Assembly: GCA_905199285.1 (NCBI GenBank)
Contig: CAJKFZ010000030.1
Span: 1-17,111, forward strand
Source: an uncultured Ruminococcus sp.
GTDB lineage: Bacteria; Bacillota; Clostridia; Oscillospirales; Ruminococcaceae
DNA: 17,111 bases
Direction of reading: 5' to 3'
Shown here: one piece after another, positions 7,322-14,617 of the stretch
Layout: each line of letters begins with the position of its first letter
Position numbering within the stretch: position 1 is the stretch's first letter
The notes under the pieces: model-generated
What the model was told of the DNA's origin: nothing
Seen by the model: only the letters and a program-made list of their open reading frames with translations
Database searches by the model: none
Position numbers and translations under genes: made by a program

Positions 7322-8218
7322 ATGAAAAAAATTGCTGCCGCTCTTACTGCGGCAATGCTCACATTAGGCTCTGTATCAATGTTTACTGCTTCGGCTGATG
7401 GAAATTCGGACTATTCGCCGTCGCTTTATTTCAAGGCTTATGATTCCGATAATTATCAGATTTTGCCCAATGGAACAGTTTACGTCCGTATTGATAATAC
7501 TAATGATGTGGTTACTTCAATTAATGCTGGAGTTTATATTAAGGATGATATGAAACAAGCCGGTCATATTATTGCAAAATGGAAAAGTGAAAGCGAGTAT
7601 ATCACATTGGATGGTCTTACAGATCCTATTACAGCTTTCGGACAGGCTCCTTATACTGAATTCAAAAAAAATACATCTGTACGTTTAGACACTGATACTG
7701 AGAATAACACCCAGTCTGTTTCTTATACATTGGGACTGCATATTGATCCATTCACTGTTTCAGGAAATGCTTCGGATGATTATCCGCTGGCAGTATTTGA
7801 TGCTGTTATTAATGCGGATACTCCTGCCGGAATGTATACGGTTGATTTTATGACCGAGGAAACGTCAAATTTATGCGATATTCTTTATAAATACGGCGCT
7901 GATATTGCTTCTAAGGAATTTTTCCCAAGCGGAGATCATGCACCGTCTTTAAGAATAAATATGTCCGACCGTATGCTGGGTGATGTTAATAACGACGGAG
8001 TAGTTGATGGAGTGGATGCAACTCTTACTCTTAGGGCATACACTTTGATCCTGTCGAATATGGACAGCGGATTTACTCCCGCAGAAACGGCCGCAGCAGA
8101 TGTTGACGGCGATGGAGCAATCACTGGAATTGATGCGACTTTGATTCTCAGATATTATACATACGTTATATCTTATGGCAATATAGATTTTATAACTTTT
8201 CTTAAAACTGACAAATAA
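7322..8218 (+). CDS. Secreted dockerin protein with cohesin-like N-terminal module
   Basis: A 298-residue exported protein. The signal peptide covers residues 1-26 (MKKIAAALTAAMLTLG, cleavage near TASA-DG). Residues 30-205 are beta-rich; LAVFDAVINADTPAGMYTVDF (157-177, in part) resembles the penultimate strands of cohesin modules, where D/E-x-PAG-x-Y is common. A type-I-like dockerin spans 220-283 with two good calcium loops, DVNNDGVVDGVD (221-232) and DVDGDGAITGID (260-271), each followed by an ATL-x-LR helix. A protein with both modules could act as a small adaptor in a cellulosome-type complex; the cohesin call is tentative. I chose ATG 7322 over the TTG at 7304 because AAAGGAG (7308-7314) precedes it and the signal peptide starts there. 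It is co-transcribed with mtnN. Confidence 0.82.
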   Translation: MKKIAAALTAAMLTLGSVSMFTASADGNSDYSPSLYFKAYDSDNYQILPNGTVYVRIDNTNDVVTSINAGVYIKDDMKQAGHIIAKWKSESEYITLDGLTDPITAFGQAPYTEFKKNTSVRLDTDTENNTQSVSYTLGLHIDPFTVSGNASDDYPLAVFDAVINADTPAGMYTVDFMTEETSNLCDILYKYGADIASKEFFPSGDHAPSLRINMSDRMLGDVNNDGVVDGVDATLTLRAYTLILSNMDSGFTPAETAAADVDGDGAITGIDATLILRYYTYVISYGNIDFITFLKTDK

Positions 8219-8223
8219 AAAAG

Positions 8224-8258
8224 AAAAACGTCTGTCTTATTGGTGACAGACGTTTTTT
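8224..8258. terminator. Bidirectional intrinsic terminator
   Basis: AAAAACGTCTGTC at 8224-8236 pairs perfectly with GACAGACGTTTTT at 8245-8257 (13 pairs, 8-base loop). T-runs follow on both strands, and the convergent genes end 5 bases before and 14 bases after it, so it serves both. Confidence 0.92.
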
Positions 8259-8271
8259 GCATGTTACTGCT

Positions 8272-9858
8272 TTATGCTTTAAGCGAACTAAATGCGTTTT
8301 CAACGACTTTCTCATTAGGAGATTTAGTAAACATACTTACAAGAGGTACGATGATAAGAGAAATAATCATTGCAATAGCTCCGGCATTGATAGGAGAAAG
8401 CAGATTGAGCGGACAGTTGAGGTCGATAACAGCTTGCTTTATTCCGTCGAAAGCGCTGATGTTCATGCTGAAAAGAAGCATATGAAGTACGCTGATTCCG
8501 ATTCCCGTACAGAAGCTTGTCCAGCAAGCAGCTTTGGAAGCTTTTTTCATGAACAGACCATAGAGGAAAGGTCCGAGGAATGCTCCGGAAAGTGCACCCC
8601 ACGAATACGACATAAGAGTTGAAATGGAGGCATTCTTGTTGCAGGCGATTATTACAGATATTACGAGAAATACTGCGATAAACACACGCATGAATGTCAT
8701 CTGCTTTTTGTCGTCGAAATTCTTTACACGAGGCTTTATAAGGTCGTTTGTGAGAGTTGAACTTGACGTGAGAACAAGAGATGAAAGAGTTGAAAGCGAT
8801 GCTGAAAGAACAAGTACTACAACAAGTCCGATGAGAATATTCGGCAGTGCAGTTTTAATAAGTGCAGGAACCATAGTATCGTAAACAGGCTTGCCGTTTA
8901 CTACTTCGATGAGTGATTTGTCTGTATCTGCTGCGGAGGTTGTGCAGTAAAGTCTTACGAATCCTCCCATGAAATAAGAGCCTCCGGCGACTACAAGAGC
9001 AAAAAATGTTGAGATAATTGCGCCTTTTTTGATAGCGTCCTCATTTTTGATAGCATAGAACTTCTGAACCATTTGAGGAAGTCCCCATGTACCGAGCGAA
9101 GTGAGAATTACAACTCCGAGAAGATTTATCGGATCAGGTCCGAAGAGCGAGCCGAGAGTTCCGGTTTTGCCATTAGTGCTGTCCGGAATAGCGTTTAAAG
9201 CGTCTATAGCTGCTGAAAATCCGTCTTTTTTCTGAACGGTAAGAGCCACAACGGTTGCGATTCCGATGAGCATAATGATTCCCTGAAAGAAATCGTTAAG
9301 AGCTGTAGCTTTGTATCCGCCGAGAGTAACATATGCAGCTGAAAGAACTGCCATTGCGATAATTATGTAAGTTGCTCCGTTTTCACCGAGATTGAAAACC
9401 ATGCCGAAAAGACGTGAAAGTCCGTTATAAACTGAAGCTGTATAGGGGATAAGGAAGATGAAAACGATTGCGGCAGAAACTGTTTTAAGAGCCTTTGAAT
9501 CAAATCGATGCTCGAAATATTCTGGCATTGTTCTTGCACCGATATGATTGGTCATAAGTCGGGTTCTTTTTCCGATGAGGAAGAATGGGATAAGACTTCC
9601 GATGATAGCGTTTCCGATTCCTACCCACGCTGCGGAAGCTCCGTACATCCAGCCGAACTGTCCAGCGTATCCGATAAAAACAACGGCTGAAAAGTATGTA
9701 GTTCCGTACGAAAAAGCGGTCAGCCATGAGCCGACGCTTCTTCCGCCAAGCATGAAATCATCTGAAGATTTCGTTCTTTTCGAGGTGTAAATTCCTATCC
9801 CGACCATTATTGCAACATAAACAGCTAGGATGATAAGGGTTGCGATTTTTGCATTCAT
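8272..9858 (-). CDS. Sodium:solute symporter (SSS family)
   Basis: Inner-membrane transporter of 528 residues coupling sodium to uptake of a small solute. It has about 13 hydrophobic segments throughout, the usual SSS number. Family signatures: DDFMLGGRSVGSWLTAFSYG near residues 33-52, the GGYKATALNDFFQG segment near 180, and the serine/threonine-rich ASLSTLSSLVLTSSSTLTND region near 355-375, which in this family helps form the sodium site. It most resembles PutP-like (proline) and related symporters, but the substrate cannot be set from sequence alone. The start is an ATG at 9858 with AAAGGAG 9 bases upstream. It is a single-gene unit with a consensus promoter upstream and the shared terminator 14 bases downstream. 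Confidence 0.88.
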   Translation of the reverse strand: MNAKIATLIILAVYVAIMVGIGIYTSKRTKSSDDFMLGGRSVGSWLTAFSYGTTYFSAVVFIGYAGQFGWMYGASAAWVGIGNAIIGSLIPFFLIGKRTRLMTNHIGARTMPEYFEHRFDSKALKTVSAAIVFIFLIPYTASVYNGLSRLFGMVFNLGENGATYIIIAMAVLSAAYVTLGGYKATALNDFFQGIIMLIGIATVVALTVQKKDGFSAAIDALNAIPDSTNGKTGTLGSLFGPDPINLLGVVILTSLGTWGLPQMVQKFYAIKNEDAIKKGAIISTFFALVVAGGSYFMGGFVRLYCTTSAADTDKSLIEVVNGKPVYDTMVPALIKTALPNILIGLVVVLVLSASLSTLSSLVLTSSSTLTNDLIKPRVKNFDDKKQMTFMRVFIAVFLVISVIIACNKNASISTLMSYSWGALSGAFLGPFLYGLFMKKASKAACWTSFCTGIGISVLHMLLFSMNISAFDGIKQAVIDLNCPLNLLSPINAGAIAMIISLIIVPLVSMFTKSPNEKVVENAFSSLKA

Positions 9859-9937
9859 TCTAAATTCTCCTTTTCTTATTGCTCTACGGTTTTGAATCTG
9901 TAAAGCTTTAAATTATTAAAGTGAAATGCTCTGAAAT

Positions 9938-9966
9938 ATTATACAGCATTTTTATGAAAATGTCAA
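9938..9966 (-). promoter_or_regulatory. Consensus sigma-A promoter of the symporter gene
   Basis: On the minus strand, TTGACA (9966-9961) and TATAAT (9943-9938) are spaced by exactly 17 bases, a perfect match to consensus. The leader is about 70 bases. Confidence 0.88.
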
Positions 9967-10012
9967 TATATTTCGTTGGATTTTTTGAAAAAAATAACAT
10001 AAAATACTTTTG

Positions 10013-10041
10013 TTGACATATTTATTGCATTGTGTTATAAT
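10013..10041 (+). promoter_or_regulatory. Consensus sigma-A promoter of the lipoprotein gene
   Basis: TTGACA at 10013-10018, 17-base spacer, TATAAT at 10036-10041. It is back to back with the symporter promoter, the two -35 boxes being about 46 bases apart. I see no shared operator in the gap. Confidence 0.9.
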
Positions 10042-10100
10042 TATAAAGTGGATTTTATGTGAGATTTCAAGATTAATATAAATTTTAGGAGATTTTCAAA

Positions 10101-10709
10101 ATGAAAAAATTGATTTCTATTATGCTTTCGTGTACGGTTATTGCCGGTGCGTTTTCTTCCTGCCGTCATCATAAAAAAGAGGATACCACGCCTCCATCTG
10201 CTGTGGCTCAAGTTGGTGAATCTGCTGACGAGGCTTTAGCAGAAATCTATCGTGTTAATTACAGTGAAAATGGCGGTGAAGCGGTTCTTAATTACCTTTA
10301 TCCGAAAGTAACGCTTGATATTTTTAAAAACAATAATCTTTATGATGAAATGGTTTCAAAAACTAATACGGGAATACATTCATACCTTGAACTGGCGGAT
10401 AATGTTCCGGGAATGAAGGAGATATTGGAGAAGAATGCTCTGAATCATGATCAGATTGCAGGAGCACAAAAATATTTTGTCGAAATATCTAATATAAATC
10501 TTGCTGATTCGGGAGTAAAAGATCAGATTACTGCGGACGACATAAATGTAGTTGAGGGATACGAATTCAAAACTATTTTTACCAATACAGGCGGATTAGA
10601 AGAGGACGACGTTGAAATTATGGTTAAAATAGAAGGCGACGGCTGGAAAAATATAGCCGTTGACGCTGAAACTCTTGAAAGATATTATAAGGGCGAATTG
10701 GCAGAGTGA
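10101..10709 (+). CDS. Lipoprotein of unknown function, related to the 14618 protein
   Basis: A 202-residue protein with a type II signal peptide: MKKLISIMLSCTVIAGAFSSC, Cys21 being the lipid-modified residue (FSSC is a slightly unusual lipobox). After a charged, His-containing linker, residues 40-200 form a mixed alpha/beta domain that I do not recognise by name. It does align by eye with the extracellular part of the protein at 14618: both have A-x-x-Y...NGG, a D-E-M helix, GAQ/GAE-x-YF, V-x-x-GYEF, and V-K-x-E/G-G-x-GWK-x-I near the end. So the two share one extracellular domain on different anchors. The ribosome site is TAGGAGAT. It is a single-gene unit between a consensus promoter and a terminator. 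Confidence 0.75.
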   Translation: MKKLISIMLSCTVIAGAFSSCRHHKKEDTTPPSAVAQVGESADEALAEIYRVNYSENGGEAVLNYLYPKVTLDIFKNNNLYDEMVSKTNTGIHSYLELADNVPGMKEILEKNALNHDQIAGAQKYFVEISNINLADSGVKDQITADDINVVEGYEFKTIFTNTGGLEEDDVEIMVKIEGDGWKNIAVDAETLERYYKGELAE

Positions 10710-10721
10710 TGCTGATTCTGA

Positions 10722-10761
10722 AAGAGCTGCTGCACTAAAATTGCGGCGGCTCTTATTTTTT
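10722..10761 (+). terminator. Intrinsic terminator of the lipoprotein gene
   Basis: AAGAGCTGCTGC at 10722-10733 pairs with GCGGCGGCTCTT at 10743-10754 (two G-U pairs, 9-base loop), then a T-run at 10756-10761. Confidence 0.85.
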
Positions 10762-10762
10762 C

Positions 10763-10791
10763 TTGACAAAACCAAAATAACATGATATAAT
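10763..10791 (+). promoter_or_regulatory. Consensus promoter of the zur-znuACB operon
   Basis: TTGACA at 10763-10768, 17-base spacer, TATAAT at 10786-10791, with TGA before the -10. It starts right after the previous terminator's T-run, and its -10 overlaps the palindromic operator. Confidence 0.9.
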
Positions 10792-10819
10792 ATGAAAATG
10801 AAAACCATTTTCATATTAT
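10787..10819. promoter_or_regulatory. Palindromic operator, probable Zur box
   Basis: ATAATATGAAAATG at 10787-10800 is the exact reverse complement of 10806-10819, around a 5-base centre AAAAC. The AATGAAAA/TTTTCATT character fits AT-rich Fur-family boxes. It covers the -10 and the predicted start of transcription, so binding would block the polymerase. Because the first gene of the operon is a Fur-family regulator and the rest a zinc transporter, zinc-dependent autorepression is the simplest reading. Confidence 0.8.
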
Positions 10820-10835
10820 TGATCTCGGAGGAAAT

Positions 10836-11258
10836 ATGAACAAGGATTCAGGATATAATACAAGGCAAAAAGAAAAACTTCTGGCTTTTCTTATTGACAA
10901 CAAAGAAAATCATACGAATGTTCAGAAAATAAGCGCTTTTTTAACTTCGGAGGGTACTTCGGTCGGGACAACGACTATATATCGTCAGCTCGATAAGCTT
11001 GTTGAACAGGGTGTCGTAAGGAAATATACTATAGACGGAAAAACAGGAGCTTGTTATCAGTATATCGACGAGAATCAGAATTGCCGTCAGCATTTTCATC
11101 TGAAATGCGTAAACTGCGGAAAACTTATACACACTGAATGTATGCATCTTTCCGGAGTAAATCAGCATATTCTTGAAAATCATGGATTTGCTGTGGATTC
11201 TTCAAAAACGGTCTTTTACGGAACTTGCTCGGAATGTTCAGGAGCTGAGGAAAAATGA
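10836..11258 (+). CDS. zur: Fur-family metal repressor, probably zinc-responsive Zur
   Basis: A 140-residue repressor of the Fur family. The N-terminal winged helix covers about 8-75, with the recognition helix region TTTIYRQLDKLVEQGVV (45-61, in part), which corresponds to the family's A/T-T-V/I-YR-x-L motif. The dimerisation and metal domain has HFHLKCVNCGKLIH (86-99) with Cys91 and Cys94, and Cys131 and Cys134 at the C-terminus, a four-Cys structural zinc site. Position 1 of a znuACB operon and the palindrome in its own promoter favour Zur over Fur or PerR. In zinc-replete cells it should shut the operon. The ribosome site is CGGAGGAAAT. The stop overlaps znuA by 4 bases (ATGA). Confidence 0.87.
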   Translation: MNKDSGYNTRQKEKLLAFLIDNKENHTNVQKISAFLTSEGTSVGTTTIYRQLDKLVEQGVVRKYTIDGKTGACYQYIDENQNCRQHFHLKCVNCGKLIHTECMHLSGVNQHILENHGFAVDSSKTVFYGTCSECSGAEEK

Positions 11259-12241
11259 GAAGAAGTCTTTTGGGAATTATTGTCGGAGCGTTTGTTATTT
11301 TTACTTCCTTAGCCGGAGGATGTTCTCTTAAAAAAGAAAAAAGCGACAGCATCTCGATAGTCACAACAAGCTTTCCGCCCTATGATTTTGCAAGAGCTGT
11401 TGCTGGTGATACCGCTGATATAACAATGCTTTTAAATACCGGAGCAGAAGCTCATTCCTACGAGCCGACTCCGCTCGATATTGCAAAGATTCAGAGCTGT
11501 GACGTTTTTGTTTGCATAGGAGGAGAGGACGAGGTTTGGGTCGATAAGATACTCGATTCTATTGATACAAGCGAAATAACTGTAGTGCGGCTCTTTGAAT
11601 ACGCTGAGCTTCTTGAAGAGGAAGCTGTTGCTGGAGCGTCGGAATCAGGTCACGATCATGATCACGAACATCATAACCATGATGAGGAGGGTGAGGAGAC
11701 GGTCAGCGAGGAAAATGCCGACGGTCACATCTGGACTTCTCCGGCAAATGCTGTACGGTGTATTCAGGGAATTGAAGAAGCTTTATGCGAAAATTACAGT
11801 GAAAATGCGGAGATTTATCGTGAAAACGCTTCCGAATATATGGACAGGCTTCATAAGTTGGACGAAGAATTTAGTGAAATGACCAAAAATGCTCCGAAAA
11901 ATACAATAGTTATCGGTGACAGATTTCCATTCCGTTACCTTGCGCACGAATATGACCTTGAATATTTTGCGGCTTTCAGTGGATGCAGTTCGGAATCGGA
12001 GCCGTCGGTTTATACAATGGCTTACCTTATGGACGAGATAGGCGAGCATGAAATGGATACCGTATTTTATCTCGATTTTTCGGCAAGCAAGCTCTCGGAG
12101 AAACTCTGCTCTGCAACCGGAGCGAAAATGCTTCCTCTTTATGTATGTCACAATGTCACAAAGGACGAATTTGAAGAGGGCGTGACTTACATCGACCTTA
12201 TGTACAAAAATCTGAATAATCTCAGGGAGGCGCTATATTGA
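11255..12241 (+). CDS. znuA: Zinc ABC transporter substrate-binding lipoprotein
   Basis: Cluster A-I (ZnuA/AdcA-type) metal receptor of 328 residues, tethered outside the membrane. The signal peptide ends in a lipobox, LAGGC, with Cys23 lipidated. Metal-site residues visible include His67 in GAEAHSYEPTP, His158 in DGHIWTSP, and a His near 230 in RYLAHEYDL. An acidic/His-rich loop at about 129-156 (GHDHDHEHHNHD within it) is typical of zinc rather than manganese receptors and may collect zinc. The C-terminal FYLDFSASKLSEKL contains the usual acidic position. It is translationally coupled at both ends: ATGA with zur, and TTGA with znuC. Confidence 0.93.
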   Translation: MRRSLLGIIVGAFVIFTSLAGGCSLKKEKSDSISIVTTSFPPYDFARAVAGDTADITMLLNTGAEAHSYEPTPLDIAKIQSCDVFVCIGGEDEVWVDKILDSIDTSEITVVRLFEYAELLEEEAVAGASESGHDHDHEHHNHDEEGEETVSEENADGHIWTSPANAVRCIQGIEEALCENYSENAEIYRENASEYMDRLHKLDEEFSEMTKNAPKNTIVIGDRFPFRYLAHEYDLEYFAAFSGCSSESEPSVYTMAYLMDEIGEHEMDTVFYLDFSASKLSEKLCSATGAKMLPLYVCHNVTKDEFEEGVTYIDLMYKNLNNLREALY

Positions 12242-12942
12242 AAAAAATACTTGAATGCGATAAGCTTACAGCCAGCTATGATGGCGCTAATGTTTTAAGC
12301 GGACTTAGTTTTGCTTTGAACGAGGGTGATTATCTTTGTATTCTCGGCGAAAATGGTTCGGGAAAAAGTACGCTTGTGAAATGTCTACTTGGAATAAAGA
12401 CTCCCGACAGCGGAAAAATAGTTCTCAGCGACGGTCTTAAACAAACGGATATAGGCTATCTTCCGCAGCATACAAGCTTTGCGAACGGATTCCCGGCAAC
12501 AGTTGCAGAGGTCGTTATATCAGGCTGTCTCGGAAGAAGAGGATTTCGTCCGTTTTACTCGTCAAAAGAGAAAAAAACGGCTCAGAACGCCATGGAAAGG
12601 CTTGGGATAGCAGATCTTGCAAATCGTAGTTGCCGTGAACTTTCCGGCGGACAGCAGCAGAGAATGCTTCTTGCAAGAGCAATGTGTGCAGCTAAGAAGC
12701 TGCTTCTTCTCGATGAGCCTGTGACAGGACTTGATCCGTCGGCAGCGGCGGAGATGTACAGTCTTATCGACGAACTGAATCATGAGGATAAAATGACGAT
12801 AATTATGGTCACACACGATGTTGTGAAGGCTCTTGACTGCTCAAACCGTATTCTCTGCCTTTGCAGCAGCGATCACAGTTTCTTCGGAACTCCCGGAGAA
12901 TATGCAAATTCTCACATCAGCAGCAAATTTATAGGAGACTGA
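12238..12942 (+). CDS. znuC: Zinc ABC transporter ATP-binding protein
   Basis: A 234-residue ATPase powering zinc import. Walker A is GENGSGKST (37-45), the Q-loop sits in YLPQHTS (74-80), the signature is LSGGQQQR (135-142), Walker B is LLLLDEP (155-161) and the switch His is His193 in VTHD. The start is TTG 12238: GGGAGG at 12225-12230 lies 7 bases ahead, and the TTGA overlap with the znuA stop couples translation. There is no ATG nearby that would keep the first strand (KKILECDKLTASYDG). All catalytic motifs are intact. Two bases separate its stop from the znuB start. Confidence 0.93.
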   Translation: MKKILECDKLTASYDGANVLSGLSFALNEGDYLCILGENGSGKSTLVKCLLGIKTPDSGKIVLSDGLKQTDIGYLPQHTSFANGFPATVAEVVISGCLGRRGFRPFYSSKEKKTAQNAMERLGIADLANRSCRELSGGQQQRMLLARAMCAAKKLLLLDEPVTGLDPSAAAEMYSLIDELNHEDKMTIIMVTHDVVKALDCSNRILCLCSSDHSFFGTPGEYANSHISSKFIGD

Positions 12943-12944
12943 AA

Positions 12945-13781
12945 ATGGCGGAAAATCTTAAAATAATGTTCACTCCCGAATTTTTCGGGGCAATACTTCT
13001 TCCTGCTTTGATAGGAGGGATAGCTGTTACAATATGTTCGTCGCTTCTCGGAGTAACTCTCGTTTTAAAGCGGTATTCGATGATCGGCGACGGACTTTCA
13101 CACATCGGATACGGAGCTTTATCAGTTGCGGCAGTAATGAATCTTGCTCCGCTTAAAGTAGCGCTGCCGGTTGTTATAATAGCGGCTTTCATATTGCTTC
13201 GTCTGAGCGAAAACAGCAAACTCAGCGGCGATTCGGCTATCGCTCTTTTTTCAACAACGGCGCTTTCTATCGGCATTCTCGTTTCCTCAAAGGCGGGCAT
13301 CACCAACGATGTAAGTCATTATATGTTCGGAAGTATTCTCGCAATGAGCAAGAGCGACGTTATACTCAGCGTAGTTCTTTCAGCTGTTTGCATTATTGCG
13401 TTTCTTTTGCTCTATAACAGGATTTTTTCAGTTACTTTTGATGAAAGCTTTGCGAGAGCGACCGGAGTAAATGCCGGAATTTATAACATGATCTTTGCTG
13501 TTTTAACGGCAATAACGGTTGTTCTGGGAATGATGATGATGGGGTCGCTTCTTATTTCGAGCCTGATTGTTACTCCAACCCTTACAGCGATGCGTGTATG
13601 TAAAAGTTTCAGGGGAGTTGTGCTTACGGCAGGAGCAGTTTCAATTGCAAGCTTTCTTATCGGAATGTTCTGCTCGCTTATTTTCAACACCGCTCCCGGC
13701 GCAAGCGTAGTAATTGTGAATGTGATTTTTTTCCTGTGCTTTACATTTATCGGAGAAGTCAGCAAACGCCGTAGATCCTGA
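12945..13781 (+). CDS. znuB: Zinc ABC transporter permease
   Basis: Membrane channel of the zinc importer, ABC-3 family, 278 residues with about 8 hydrophobic segments. Characteristic pieces are the early LLGVTLVLKRYSMIGDGLSHIGYGALS (residues 34-60, in part) and the TGVNAG-x-YN cytoplasmic segment near 185 that contacts the ATPase, followed by VVLGMMMMGSLLISSLIVTP. The real start is ATG 12945 with AGGAG at 12933-12937. The longer frame back to 12861 only overlaps znuC and lacks hydrophobic or homologous sequence. It ends in KRRRS. No convincing terminator follows, and its last 23 bases are overlapped by a small ORF on the other strand. Confidence 0.92.
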   Translation: MAENLKIMFTPEFFGAILLPALIGGIAVTICSSLLGVTLVLKRYSMIGDGLSHIGYGALSVAAVMNLAPLKVALPVVIIAAFILLRLSENSKLSGDSAIALFSTTALSIGILVSSKAGITNDVSHYMFGSILAMSKSDVILSVVLSAVCIIAFLLLYNRIFSVTFDESFARATGVNAGIYNMIFAVLTAITVVLGMMMMGSLLISSLIVTPTLTAMRVCKSFRGVVLTAGAVSIASFLIGMFCSLIFNTAPGASVVIVNVIFFLCFTFIGEVSKRRRS

Positions 13782-13860
13782 CATCTTCCGGCTCGTTTTC
13801 ACAGTCGGCAGCAGGAACGGAGCTGCTTGGTACATAAATTTTTGTATCATCTTCGTACAT
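13759..13860 (-). CDS. Small 33-codon ORF antisense to the znuB end
   Basis: Starts at ATG (13860) on the minus strand behind a very strong ribosome site, GGAGGTGA (13873-13866), 5 bases from the start. The product begins MYEDDTKIYVPSSSV and ends EDVRIYGVC; it is acidic, has two Cys, and has neither a membrane segment nor a signal peptide. A weak promoter (TTGAAT at 13912-13907, 18 bases, AATAAT at 13888-13883) would give a leader of about 16 bases. Its 3' end overlaps znuB by 23 bases in antisense. I do not recognise a family. The well-placed ribosome site in a stretch with no other use is the main evidence for a real gene; at 33 codons chance is not excluded. Confidence 0.5.
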   Translation of the reverse strand: MYEDDTKIYVPSSSVPAADCENEPEDVRIYGVC

Positions 13861-13882
13861 TTAACTCACCTCCGCAAGGATT

Positions 13883-13912
13883 ATTATTTCACTTTAATCT
13901 GAAAATATTCAA
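13883..13912 (-). promoter_or_regulatory. Possible promoter of the 33-codon ORF
   Basis: Minus strand TTGAAT (13912-13907) and AATAAT (13888-13883), 18-base spacing, with TG one base short of ideal. Modest match only. Confidence 0.35.
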
Positions 13913-13937
13913 AAAATTTTTAAAGGATTTATTAGCT

Positions 13938-14438
13938 ATGAGATATTTAAAATCGCTCACAATGGTTCTTGCGGCGGATGTTTTTTCGCTGTTTATAGGT
14001 CTTACGCTTGCAGGCTCTTCAATGCCGCTTGTAAAGGGAATAAGTGCAGTTTGCACAGTAGGCATACTTGCGGTGATTATGGCTGATTTTGCGATTAAAA
14101 CCGCCAGAGATGATATAAAAAACAAGCGGGACGTATCTGACAGAAAAAAGATTGCTTCTGCATTTGGAATGGGATTTTCAGCGTCTGTACCTGCATTTTT
14201 AAGCTGGATAATTCTTTATATTTCGGTTTCTTGTAAGGAATTTAATTTCTATCGCTGGCATAAAATTATTAACGGGTATTTTCTCCAGATTTATAATTTT
14301 ATCAATGCTGACGCAACTTCTTCTGCCCTTTCAATGAATGAGGTCTGGATGATGTTTCCGCTTGCATTTATTCCGGCGGCAGTTTTCGTCATAGCTTATG
14401 TTTTGGCGTTCAAGCGAACGCTTTTTGCGGAAAAATAG
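13938..14438 (+). CDS. Membrane protein of unknown function
   Basis: A 166-residue protein with four hydrophobic segments at about 7-25, 34-54, 76-97 and 138-158. A basic cytoplasmic-type loop (KTARDDIKNKRDVSDRKK, 54-71) lies between segments 2 and 3. Between segments 3 and 4 lies a polar, aromatic stretch (KEFNFYRWHKI). I do not recognise the family. The start is ATG 13938 with AAAGGA at 13922-13927; the upstream extension to 13827 runs through the ribosome site of the minus-strand small ORF and looks non-coding. It follows the zinc operon by 156 bases with no terminator seen between, so it may be read through from znuB, but nothing in the protein points to zinc. Confidence 0.7.
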   Translation: MRYLKSLTMVLAADVFSLFIGLTLAGSSMPLVKGISAVCTVGILAVIMADFAIKTARDDIKNKRDVSDRKKIASAFGMGFSASVPAFLSWIILYISVSCKEFNFYRWHKIINGYFLQIYNFINADATSSALSMNEVWMMFPLAFIPAAVFVIAYVLAFKRTLFAEK

Positions 14439-14552
14439 CAGAATTTTAATGCTTTCAATGAATGATTTGTGGTACGTTGAGGTATGGGCGATCGTTTTTT
14501 TTATACAAACTGCTGAATTTACATATTAAGTCAAAGAATTGCTGTTTTTCCC

Positions 14553-14581
14553 TTGACAATGCGATAAGTTTGTGATAAAAT
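14553..14581 (+). promoter_or_regulatory. Sigma-A promoter of the zinc-ribbon protein gene
   Basis: TTGACA at 14553-14558, 17-base spacer, TAAAAT at 14576-14581 with TGA before it. The ribosome site TGGAGG follows, with a short leader. Confidence 0.85.
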
Positions 14582-14617
14582 TATGAAGAAATTTAAAATA
14601 TATGGAGGTTTGTATTT

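Noticed and set aside
8257..8622. 121-codon plus-strand frame
   Set aside because: It is antisense to the symporter gene, whose protein sequence is clearly real.
12861..12944. N-terminal extension of znuB overlapping znuC
   Set aside because: The extra 28 residues are out-of-frame znuC sequence, and ATG 12945 has a good ribosome site.
13827..13937. N-terminal extension of the 13938 membrane protein
   Set aside because: It runs through the ribosome site of the minus-strand ORF, lacks its own ribosome site and adds no recognisable sequence; ATG 13938 has AAAGGA upstream.
14449..14529. 26-codon frame starting MLSMNDLWYV, sharing 14 bases (TTTCAATGAATGA and one flanking base) with the end of the preceding gene
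   Set aside because: No ribosome site, very short, and the shared stretch is small enough to be chance or the remains of a tiny duplication.
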